Assembly (NCBI RefSeq): GCF_050947875.1
Contig: NC_134577.1
Span: forward strand, 66,405,639-66,469,638
Direction of reading: 5' to 3'
DNA: 64,000 nt
Source of the DNA: Dermacentor variabilis
Lineage: Eukaryota > Arthropoda > Arachnida > Ixodida > Ixodidae
Of this stretch, positions 20,706 through 29,360 are shown piece after piece. The notes beneath the pieces are model-generated. The model was not told the DNA's origin and did no database searches. It saw only the letters and a list, made by a program, of their open reading frames with translations. Positions within the stretch are counted from its first letter, which is position 1, and each line of letters starts with the position of its first letter. Both the position numbers and the translations under genes were made by a program.

Positions 20706-20877
20706 CAAGTTGTTTCGTTGTTACCAGTCGACTCATGCTTTGCCGGGACCTTCGGATGCTTCCAGTTGTACCCCAGGCCGCCAGGCCAACGCTACCCTTG
20801 GGGCTTGCGACCCAGATACAACCACGGGCGTCAGCGCCGAGTTCCCAACAGATCGTACCAGCGGTCCGATCCAAACA

Positions 20878-21231
20878 TCTGGTTGGCAGCGGTGAGATCG
20901 CCTACGACTTCAAACAACGGTCTGCCAGCGGCGAGATCGCGACAACGGAGGCCAGCAGCGAAGAGATGCAGTTGACTGTATGCTGAGCAGCTCAACGACG
21001 ATCCGGGAGCAGTGCAACGAGCCCTATGTGACGACTGGTTGCCTGCAGCGGAACGACTGCGTGGAATTCCTGCCTGCGAGGTTTGGTGAGTGCGGGACTT
21101 TCTTCTTCTGAGCTTTGCCAGGCTTTTGTTAGTGTTAGAAACAGAGCTGGTAATTGTGGTTGTCGTTGCTGCCGGGTTAGTTTGCGGCAAGACAATAGTA
21201 AGCAGTAGAGAAAGCAGCATTCAGAGCAGCC
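20878..21231 (+). promoter_or_regulatory. Gypsy leader with candidate primer binding site
   Basis: Two bases after the LTR comes TGGTTGGCAGCGGTGAGATC, which begins with the TGG expected opposite a tRNA CCA end. I could not assign the tRNA. The motif is partly repeated 40 bp on (GGTCTGCCAGCGGCGAGATC), a duplication absent from copy 1, which has only one version. The rest of the leader runs to the gag ATG at 21232 without a long open frame. Confidence 0.6.
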
Positions 21232-24200
21232 ATGGATTTGAAGTCGTTGCGCAAACCGAAATTGTTGGAGCTTGCAAGAGAGTTGGGTCTGGATGTCTCA
21301 GACAAACTAAGAAAACCTGAACTGCTAAAGGCTATTCTTGAGTTAGAGGCTGAGGATGACGAGCTGTCGGAATGCCTTGAGACTATTGAAGAGAGGGAGA
21401 CTGCAAAAAGACAGGAGCGCGAACTTAAAGAACAAAAAGAGAAAGAAAAAGAAGAGCGTGACCATCAACACGCTTTGGAAATGAAGCGTCTCGAGATAGA
21501 GATGGAACGCGCTCGTAATGGAAGTCAGGCACACGGTGCAGGAGAACGCGTATTGTTCAAAATGACGGACCTGATGCGGCCGTTTAAGCTTGGAGAGGAC
21601 ATTGGTTTGTTCCTGGTTAACTTTGAGCGAACGTGCGAGAAGCAGGGGTTCTCTCGGGAAACGTGGCCACAGCGCTTGCTCACTTTGTTACCCGGCGAGG
21701 CGGCCGACGTAGTCGCTCGCTTGGATAGAGAGGAAGCAGAGGATTTCGACAAAGTAAAATCGAGTCTGCTAAAAAAGTACCGGCTGTCTGCGGAGGCGTT
21801 CCGTCGGAAGTTTCGGGAAAATGAGAAAGGCAGAAGTGAGTCATATACAGAGTTTGCGTATAGGCTTATGTCGAACATGCAGGAGTGGCTCAAAGAAGAG
21901 AAAGCGTTTGGTGACCACGATAAAGTTCTGCAGTGCTTCGGGCTAGAACAGTTTTATAGTCGGTTACCGGAGAACGTGCGATACTGGGTCTTGGATAGGC
22001 CAGACGTGAGTACGGTGGCTAAAGCCGCTGAGCTAGCCGAGGAGTTTGTGACGCGTCGGGCTCGCGGAGCTAAGGACGGTCAAAAGGGTGAATTTGGCTC
22101 GAAGTTTGAGAGGCCGAAGTTCACACCCATGAGATTAAAGGGGGACACGCGTAGTGCGGATGCGAGCGAAAGCAGTCCGACCAAACGTAAAGAGACGGCG
22201 GCAGCCAAACGCAGAAAGCGGTTCGAGATGAGGCGAGCGGGCGTGTGTTATACGTGCCAGAAGCCGGGTCACTTTTCGGCGCAGTGTCCGGAAACAACAC
22301 CAAAAGTTGTGTTTTTTTCAATAGGCAGCACTGACGAGAACATGAAGCTTCTCGAGCCTTACATGCGAGACCTCCTCGTGAACGGGAAAGAGTGCCGAGT
22401 GCTTCGCGATTCTGCAGCTACGATGGATGTAGTTCACCCGTCTTATGTAGAACCCCATATGTTCACGGGCGAGTGCGCATGGATCAAGCAAGCCGTGGAA
22501 GCTCATAGCGTGTGTCTGCCGGTAGCAAAAGTGCTTATTGAAGGACCTTTCGGAGCGCTTGAGACGGAGGCGGCAGTGTCATCTATGCTGCCAACCCAGT
22601 ACCCGTACCTATTTTCAAACAGGTCCGATCACCTCCTGCGCGAGAAGGGGCTTTTGTTTGGTGAAGCTAGTGTTCAGGCCTTAACCAGATCGAAGGTTCG
22701 GGAGCTCGCTGCAAAGGCGGTAGTTGCGGGGCCGACGTTATCAAACAACGAAAAAGGGTCAGAGGCGCAGCAAGCTGATATTCCGAGCACGCCCGAACTG
22801 AATAAACTTGAGTCTGTAACGTTAAAGGCGCCAGATACTGGAGAGGAAAATCCCGATTCGGGAAAGTTAGAAGAGCTATCTACTGATTTGCTCATCGCGC
22901 CTACGTCAGAAGGACTTGATAGGTTGCTAAAAGTCAGCCGGTCGGCTTTGATAGCCGAGCAAAAAAAGGATGGCAGCCTGGAAAACGTGCGCTGCAATGT
23001 CAAAGAAGGTATCGCCAGGAAAACTGCGCGTTTTGTGGAAAGAGGTGGAGTCCTGTACCGGAAGTATCTAGACCGAAGAGGAGTGGAGTTCGATCAGCTG
23101 GTCGTGCCTCAATGCTATCGTCAGGATCTGTTGCGCTTGTCACACGGGGGTTCGTGGTCCGGACACCTAGGAGTTAAGAAAACTAAGGACCGTCTCTTGC
23201 AAGAGTACTATTGGCCAGGGTGTTTTCGGGACGCAGACCATTTCGTGAGGACATGTGACACTTGTCAGCGGGTGGGCAAACCAGGGGACAAATCAAGGGC
23301 GCCGTTGAAATTGGTACCTATCATAACGCAGCCTTTTAGACGGCTCGTTATTGATACTGTGGGACCTCTGCCGGTAACAGCCACGGGGTACAGACACATT
23401 TTGACTGTGATCTGCCCAGCGACAAAGTTCCCTGAAGCAGTGCCGCTTAAAGAACTCAGCTCAGTTGAGATAGTCAGTGCACTACTGTCCATATTTGCGC
23501 GAGTTGGTTTTCCTGCAGAAATTCAATCAGATCAGGGCACAGTGTTTACTAGCGCTTTGACGACAACTTTTCTCGAAAGGTGTGGGGTAAAGCTGCTACA
23601 CAGCTCAGTGTACCACCCACAGTCGAATTCCGTTGAGAAGCTCCACTCCGTCATGAAGCGCGTGTTGAGAGCCTTGTGTTTTGAACATCAAACTGACTGG
23701 GAGCTGTGTCTGCCTGGGGTGATGTTTGCTTTAAGGACCGCGCCGCATGCGGCTACGGGGTTTTCGCCAGCTGAACTGGTGTACGGTCGCTCGCTTCGAT
23801 CTCCGCTTCGCATGCTTCGAGAATCATGGGAAGGTAGGGGCGACGACCCAGTCGTGGTGGAGTACGTGCTTAAGCTCCTCGAACGCTTAAGAAGGGCACA
23901 GGAGTTGTCAGGTGAAGCAATGGCAAAGGCCCAGCAGAGGGCCAAGGTTTATTATGATCGGACAGCCAGGGCCCGTCGTTTTGAGGTTGGCGATGAGGTC
24001 ATGATATTGCGCACATCGCTAAACAACAAACTAGACGTGCAGTGGGAGGGCCCAGCACGAATTGTTCGGAAACTGTCGGACGTTAACTACGTGGTAAGTC
24101 TGCCAGGAAAGCGGAAAGCACAGCAAGTTTACCACTGTAATCTGCTCAAACCTTATAGACAAAGGGAAGCAGTGGTGTGCATGATGGTAAACGTTCCTGA

Positions 24201-25671
24201 AGAGCTTCCGGTCGAGCTTCCGGGACTAGGCTCAGTGACGAACAGGGAAGACACCGGTCAAGTCATTAGTGACCTTATCAGTAAAGCACCGCTGTCGCCT
24301 GAGCAGAAAACCGAACTACACCAGCTATTACAAGAGTTTCAAGGTCTGTTCTCTGAGAGGCCTGGTAGGACTTCTGTACTTACTCATGATATAGAACTTA
24401 CCTCCCCAGAGCCAGTACGATCCAAGGCGTATCGGGTGTCACCCCGCCAGAGCGATATTATGGAGGCTGAGGTAAAGAAAATGCTACAGCTCGGTGTTAT
24501 TGAGGCAGGTGAGAGTGATTATACCTCCCCTTTGATTTTAGTTGAGGTACCGGGCAAGGAACCTCGTCCTTGCGTCGACTACCGCAGGCTTAATTCCATC
24601 ACTAAGGATCAAATTTATCCGATCCCTAACATCGAGGAGCGCCTTGAGAAAGTTAGTAGCGCTCAGTTTATTTCCACCCTAGATCTTGTCAGGGGTTATT
24701 GGCAGGTTCCACTTACAGAAGAGGCTAGTAGGTATGCGGCGTTCATTTCACCAATGGGAACATTCCGTCCTAAAGTGTTGAGTTTTGGTTTGAAGAACGC
24801 GCCATACTGTTTTTCAAGTCTCATGGATAAAGTGTTGCGGGGACAGCAAGAATTCGCTTTACCGTATCTAGACGACGTAGCGATATTCTCCGCATCCTGG
24901 TCTGAGCATATGACACACTTGCGGGCAGTGCTAACCCGCCTGCGCGAAGCGGGCTTGACAGTCAAGGCTCCTAAGTGCCAGTTAGCACAGGCCGAGGTTG
25001 TCTACCTCGGTCACGTGATTGGTCAGGGTCGTCGCCGCCCCTCTGAAATAAAAGTGGCCGCTGTGCGAGACTTTCCGCAACCGCGCACAAAGACTGATAT
25101 TCGGTCGTTCTTGGGTGTCGCCGGCTACTATCAGAGGTACATCCCTAGGTACTCTGATATCGCGGCTCCCCTGACGGATGCTCTAAGAAAGACAGAGCCT
25201 CAAACAGTCGTCTGGGACGAGACCAAGGAAAGAGCTTTTAGCGCCCTAAAGAGTGCCCTAACAAGCCAGCCTGTGCTACGATCGCCAGACTATACAAAAG
25301 AGTTCATTGTTCAGTGCGATGCTAGTGAGCGAGGCATGGGCGTTGTACTGTGCCAACGGGAAAATGGAGAAGTAGAACACCCCGTCCTGTATGCTAGTCG
25401 TAAGCTGACCAGTCGTGAGCAGGCGTATAGCGCCACCGAGAAAGAGTGTGCATGTCTCGTGTGGGCCGTTCAGAAATTGTCATGCTATCTAGCCGGCTCG
25501 AGGTTTATCATTGAGACGGATCACTGCCCTCTCCAATGGCTGCAGACCATCTCTCCCAAAAATGGCCGCCTCCTGCGCTGGAGCCTCGCTTTACAACAAT
25601 ATTCCTTTGAGGTGCGTTACAAAAAGGGGAGTCTCAACGGTAACGCCGATGGCTTAAGTCGGAGCCCCTAA
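21232..25671 (+). CDS. Ty3/gypsy gag-pol polyprotein with integrase before RT
   Basis: A single frame of 1479 codons encodes all retrotransposition functions. Residues 1-40 carry two LRKPKLLELA-type helices (SAP-like), and 45-95 is a charged coiled coil. The capsid-like region is followed by a CCHC knuckle at 339-354 (CYTCQKPGHFSAQCPE). A protease-like RDSAAT sits near 392, where DSG or DTG is expected. Integrase comes next: an HHCC finger at 637-675 (CDTCQRVGKPGD), then D near 707, D near 767 and E near 803 (IDTVGPLP, SDQGTVFTS, VEKLHS). The RT is at about 1040-1220 (PRPCVDYRRLNSIT, LDLVRGYWQVPL, YLDD). RNase H is at about 1355-1475 (QCDASERG, EKECA, ETDHCPL, NADGLSR). No stop or frameshift is present, so it may still be active. 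The integrase-first order is discussed in the findings. Confidence 0.95.
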   Translation: MDLKSLRKPKLLELARELGLDVSDKLRKPELLKAILELEAEDDELSECLETIEERETAKRQERELKEQKEKEKEERDHQHALEMKRLEIEMERARNGSQAHGAGERVLFKMTDLMRPFKLGEDIGLFLVNFERTCEKQGFSRETWPQRLLTLLPGEAADVVARLDREEAEDFDKVKSSLLKKYRLSAEAFRRKFRENEKGRSESYTEFAYRLMSNMQEWLKEEKAFGDHDKVLQCFGLEQFYSRLPENVRYWVLDRPDVSTVAKAAELAEEFVTRRARGAKDGQKGEFGSKFERPKFTPMRLKGDTRSADASESSPTKRKETAAAKRRKRFEMRRAGVCYTCQKPGHFSAQCPETTPKVVFFSIGSTDENMKLLEPYMRDLLVNGKECRVLRDSAATMDVVHPSYVEPHMFTGECAWIKQAVEAHSVCLPVAKVLIEGPFGALETEAAVSSMLPTQYPYLFSNRSDHLLREKGLLFGEASVQALTRSKVRELAAKAVVAGPTLSNNEKGSEAQQADIPSTPELNKLESVTLKAPDTGEENPDSGKLEELSTDLLIAPTSEGLDRLLKVSRSALIAEQKKDGSLENVRCNVKEGIARKTARFVERGGVLYRKYLDRRGVEFDQLVVPQCYRQDLLRLSHGGSWSGHLGVKKTKDRLLQEYYWPGCFRDADHFVRTCDTCQRVGKPGDKSRAPLKLVPIITQPFRRLVIDTVGPLPVTATGYRHILTVICPATKFPEAVPLKELSSVEIVSALLSIFARVGFPAEIQSDQGTVFTSALTTTFLERCGVKLLHSSVYHPQSNSVEKLHSVMKRVLRALCFEHQTDWELCLPGVMFALRTAPHAATGFSPAELVYGRSLRSPLRMLRESWEGRGDDPVVVEYVLKLLERLRRAQELSGEAMAKAQQRAKVYYDRTARARRFEVGDEVMILRTSLNNKLDVQWEGPARIVRKLSDVNYVVSLPGKRKAQQVYHCNLLKPYRQREAVVCMMVNVPEELPVELPGLGSVTNREDTGQVISDLISKAPLSPEQKTELHQLLQEFQGLFSERPGRTSVLTHDIELTSPEPVRSKAYRVSPRQSDIMEAEVKKMLQLGVIEAGESDYTSPLILVEVPGKEPRPCVDYRRLNSITKDQIYPIPNIEERLEKVSSAQFISTLDLVRGYWQVPLTEEASRYAAFISPMGTFRPKVLSFGLKNAPYCFSSLMDKVLRGQQEFALPYLDDVAIFSASWSEHMTHLRAVLTRLREAGLTVKAPKCQLAQAEVVYLGHVIGQGRRRPSEIKVAAVRDFPQPRTKTDIRSFLGVAGYYQRYIPRYSDIAAPLTDALRKTEPQTVVWDETKERAFSALKSALTSQPVLRSPDYTKEFIVQCDASERGMGVVLCQRENGEVEHPVLYASRKLTSREQAYSATEKECACLVWAVQKLSCYLAGSRFIIETDHCPLQWLQTISPKNGRLLRWSLALQQYSFEVRYKKGSLNGNADGLSRSP

Positions 25672-26157
25672 CGTAGGAATCAGCCTCAAAATTGTTTGTT
25701 ACTGATGTTTTTCTTCCTGAGGCAGGATTTTTTTTTAACATATTGCTTTTGTTTAGTGTTTCAAAGTGATGATATGCTTTCTAGTGCAATTTTTCAATTT
25801 GTGGACGCGTTCTGAGTGATGCTAGACTACTGTAAGGAACTAGGCAGTGGTATAAAAAGGGGAAAGAGCCTGGCAGGGCTTAGTGAGGGTTGTGCCGTGC
25901 TTGCTGACTGAGCGGTTGAGTTTCAGCGTAGTTCTAACGCTTGCCGGGAACGAGAACAAAAATGTGAACTCTCCCGAAGTCACTTTGCAGTGTCCCGTGC
26001 GAACCTGAACGAGAGAACGAGGCCTTCTCTGTGCGCTGCGCTCAAGAAACGTCGAGGGACGCCCGACTTCGGTTATGAGCATCATCGAGCGACATCCCTC
26101 CGGACAGCGGATGCAGTCCCCTGTCCATCGGGATCTCCTTCCCCCGGCGGGGCGGTC
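25672..26157 (+). other. Long 3' untranslated part of gypsy element
   Basis: These 486 bp lie between the pol stop and the 3' LTR. A TATA-like GGTATAAAAAGGGG at 25850-25863 is followed by GC-rich sequence with no open frame of note. The bases before the LTR (CCCCCGGCGGGGCGGTC) are a poor polypurine tract. No envelope-like frame with signal peptide or membrane segment is visible. Confidence 0.75.
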
Positions 26158-26767
26158 TGTTGCGATTCGCCTGCGACACGTGGTTTTGCCGGCGCGACTG
26201 CGGCGGGGCGGCAGACATTTTGGCCCGATCGTCGTCGCCGCAACACTCATCGCCAGGTGTTTCCAGGCGCGACTGCGGCGATGCGACCGCCTAGGGATCA
26301 TCCTCGCATTCCAGTCATTGTGTCCGACCGGCAGCGCCACGACAGGGTGCTACGAGATCGTGCTCGACATGGTGCTACGGCATCGCTACGACAGTGTGCG
26401 TCACCATTAGCCCATTGTTCATTCACGTGCTCGTCTTTTGAGGGGTTCCTTCTTGCCCTCAACTGCGAGAGTATAAAAACGGCTGCCCCCGGACGCCAAG
26501 AGGAGGGCTCCGATTTCTTCTGTTGAGTGAAGTGCTCTCCCGTTTCTCTACTTCGGTCAAACCTGACCGCCAACTCTTTGCGATGTTAAAATAAACAAGT
26601 TGTTTCGTTGTTACCAGTCGACTCATGCTTTGCCGGGACCTTCGGATGCTTCCAGTTGTACCCCAGGCCGCCAGGCCAACGCTACCCTTGGGGCTTGCGA
26701 CCCAGGTACAACCACGGGCGTCAGCGCCGAGTTCCCAACAGATCGTACCAGCGGTCCGATCCAAACA
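26158..26767 (+). repeat. 3' LTR of intact gypsy element
   Basis: This 610-bp LTR is nearly identical to the 5' LTR apart from lacking its tandem array (194 bp shorter). Differences noticed are ACAGCTG/ACGGCTG after the TATA box, CCGTCTC/CCGTTTC, and CCAGATAC/CCAGGTAC. It ends CCAAACA and is followed by the GCAA target duplication. Confidence 0.95.
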
Positions 26768-27797
26768 GCAACGATCACTCCCGCCAGAGGTCAGCGGCAA
26801 GATCAAGGCGAACCCGATACCGAAGCACATGAGTCATGAACTCCATGAAGGACGACGCAAGGCTCACATCGACAGACAGCGCCGACAATTCAAGGGTGAC
26901 CCGTACGTAACGTACGTGGACGTGGCGGCGTACCCAGTAGGGGGCCTCTTCGCGGTAGCCGCCGTGATCGGGAGAGACAACTCCTTAACCCTCGCGGCCT
27001 CCGTAAGGGCAGAGACCCCAGCTGCGGCTGAGACCATAGCCGTGGCGCTGGTAATAAAGCAAGAAGACAGGGTAGGCAGGGAAGTCCATGTCGTTACCGA
27101 CTCGCAACAGGCCTGCCGTCACTTTACCAACAGACGAACACCGCTGCTGGCGGCTCAGATTCTAGGCCCGAGGCTGCAAGAATACCATCAAATCACGTGG
27201 ACGCCGGGCCACGCGGGTCTGGAGGGGAACGAAAGGGCAAACGCCCTAGCTCGAGCGCTAATCAACCGAGCAGGGCAAGACCAATCGGCTCATCAATCCC
27301 CACCCTTTACCTTCATGCCCCTGCCGTACAATTACTGCGACCGACTTGAGATCCAGCGACTCAACCACAGGATTTATCCTTCGCCTAACAGAAAGCTCAG
27401 CACTGAAGATGCCGTAGCTCTCCGACTTATTCAGACCAACACATTTTCAAACCTACACAGATACAGTAAAATGTTCCCACATACATATCGCGGCATCTGC
27501 CCCTGGTGCGGCGACACACGCCGTACACTCTTCACTTCTCGTGGGGATGCGGGGACAAACCTCAACACTTAAAGACGCCTAGCACGTCATTTCAGCGGTA
27601 AGAGGTACAGCTGACCAGCGATCCCCTGGCGGGACAGGAAGCTCTCGTCCAGCAAGTACGTCGAGCAGCCATGGCCAGTGGAGTCCTGGAATGAAGACAC
27701 CACCCACTCGACCTCAAGCGCAACCACCTCGATGGTCCGAATAAATGCTTTTTCTGTCTTAGTCTCTTCCTCACACTGTGAAGCATCCGTTGCTATA
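26768..27797 (+). pseudogene. I-like LINE ORF2, RNase H half and 3' UTR
   Basis: This continues the LINE broken at 20073, in phase if the gypsy insertion and one duplication are removed. RNase H motifs are YVDVAAY (the first Asp region is altered from the usual YTDA), AETIAVAL, VVTDSQQA and TPGHAGLEGNERANALA (NERAD has become NERAN). The zinc-binding-like C-PWCGD follows near 27500-27515. A frameshift near 27540 separates the last about 50 codons, which end in a stop near 27690. A short 3' UTR follows with AATAAATGC and then an (ATCA)n tail. Confidence 0.85.
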
Positions 27798-27842
27798 ATC
27801 AATCAATCAATCAATTAAATAATCAATCAATCAATCAATAAA
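27798..27842 (+). repeat. (ATCA)n LINE tail
   Basis: A tetranucleotide run ends the LINE. Short tandem tails of this type are formed by the element's own RT during target-primed insertion. Confidence 0.9.
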
Positions 27843-29248
27843 GAATACTAATATATAGTTGGTAAAACTTCATATAGTGATACGCGACCAGTTCCCAATA
27901 GTGATATAGCGACAGTTCACTACAAAAATGATAAGCAATGTTGTATAAGTTGTTACTGATAATAAATGCAGATAATTGCTATACATAAGTAAAAATTGGT
28001 AATCATATATTTTTAGAACATCCGCAACCAAGTAATAATCTCCATCAACAACAGAACTTTAAAAAAAGCAGATGAACGATGGGCAGTATGCAAAATGAAA
28101 TGTAGTACATAAGACAAAGGTCAAGACTATGCTAGGTGAGAGAAAGTAGAACTTACTTATTACGTCGAAACCTGTTGCAAGTGTTATTTCAAAGGGTCAG
28201 TTATTTCGCATCTTAGCACTGGAAAATTCGATTAACGTTTCATCGTACACATTGAAGCACACCATGCAGGATGAACTGTTCACACTGAAAACATCGGGCA
28301 TAAGCGGATTGCTTGGTGTTACAATATAAGTGCAGAAGCGCCGCCACTGTACATCTGCCCGCATTGCCGCAGAAAGTATCGGAGGAGATGCGTGAATGAA
28401 AGGCACAGAGCGCGCAACGTTTTTTTTTAAGTCGACGCGCAGGGAATGCGGTCTCTCTCTGCCACGCAGTTTATATACGTTCTCGATAATACGAACGGTG
28501 AGGACGAGGAGTTTCTGCTGAACACGTCGCAGTGTGGAAAGCGTAAAGATATTCTTGGACGACGTAGCAATACACGCTGTAACACAGTGTAACGTATACT
28601 TGATTCCAACGCCCACTAACTCACTGAAGGAGAAAGACTGAAAACAAGGAACAGCAAGGACTTTAGGCACTGAAAAGTACCTTCGTACGAGGACGGAGGG
28701 AAAAATTTACTTTCTGATCGGTTTAACTGTAAAGCAACCGAGAAATCAGGTAAGGATGACAAACTTGGGCTACTTCTGCCAAGAAGCTGTTACGGCTGTT
28801 TAGGATTCCACCTTCGAAGGAGTGATTCGTCGTGTAGGCGAAGCAGGCGGCAGCCTGGAGCGGCACTGGGGTGCTTCGTCATCCCTCACCTAGCTTCACC
28901 AGCACGTTTCCCGTTCTAGATAGGTGGATCGATGCGGCGAAGTCCTTCGAAGCGGGGGCGGGCTTCGTAAACCATGCCTGACTGAAAATTTGAAGGAAGA
29001 AAAAAAAAAGGAAAAGGGGGAAGCAAAGCACTAACAGCAAACGAAGAGATGGCTGAGCCTCAGTCACAAGAGTCATGTTCTGGACTATGGACCGGGTGGC
29101 CCAGCACTGGTGAGATTACGTTTAGTCACTCTCTCTCTCTCTCTGATGAGTGTCCCGCCATCGAAGTGGGCACGTCGTCGAGGAAGCTAGAACCGAACGA
29201 TTGGGGAAGCGTTACGCCCTTCGGTGTCACTGTTGGTCACTCTAGGTG
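27843..29248. other. Unassigned intergenic DNA
   Basis: I found no supported gene. A minus-strand open frame of 157 codons (28197-28670) has no recognisable domain. Its last third has a few cysteines but does not fit the SVWC exon pattern well. A (CT)n run is at 29131-29144. Confidence 0.45.
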
Positions 29249-29264
29249 ATTATTATTATTGTTC

Positions 29265-29359
<95 letters not shown>

Positions 29360-29360
29360 T
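29249..29360. repeat. (TTA)n microsatellite
   Basis: About 110 bp of near-pure TTA/ATT repeat with one interruption (TTGTTC) near the left end. It could be the tail of a lost SINE, since the Ruka-like SINE ends in the same unit, but no SINE body precedes it. Confidence 0.95.

Larger units (their letters stand above)
20074..20877 (+). repeat. 5' LTR of intact gypsy element
   Basis: This is an 804-bp LTR with TGTTGCG...CCAAACA ends. U3 contains about four 47-bp tandem units (20223-20417, each with CATTGTGCCCGAAACAGGCG or a close variant) that are absent from the 3' LTR. A TATA box sits at 20582-20588 and AATAAA at 20700-20705, so transcription should start near 20610 and R is short. Outside the array I see only about three substitutions against the 3' LTR, so the insertion is young. 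Confidence 0.95.

Noticed and set aside
25672..26157. Envelope gene after pol in the gypsy element
   Set aside because: No open frame with signal peptide or membrane segment exists in this 486-bp stretch.
28197..28670. 157-codon minus-strand frame with several cysteines
   Set aside because: The last third only loosely resembles an SVWC exon and lacks the PC..W.C core and the expected splice phases.
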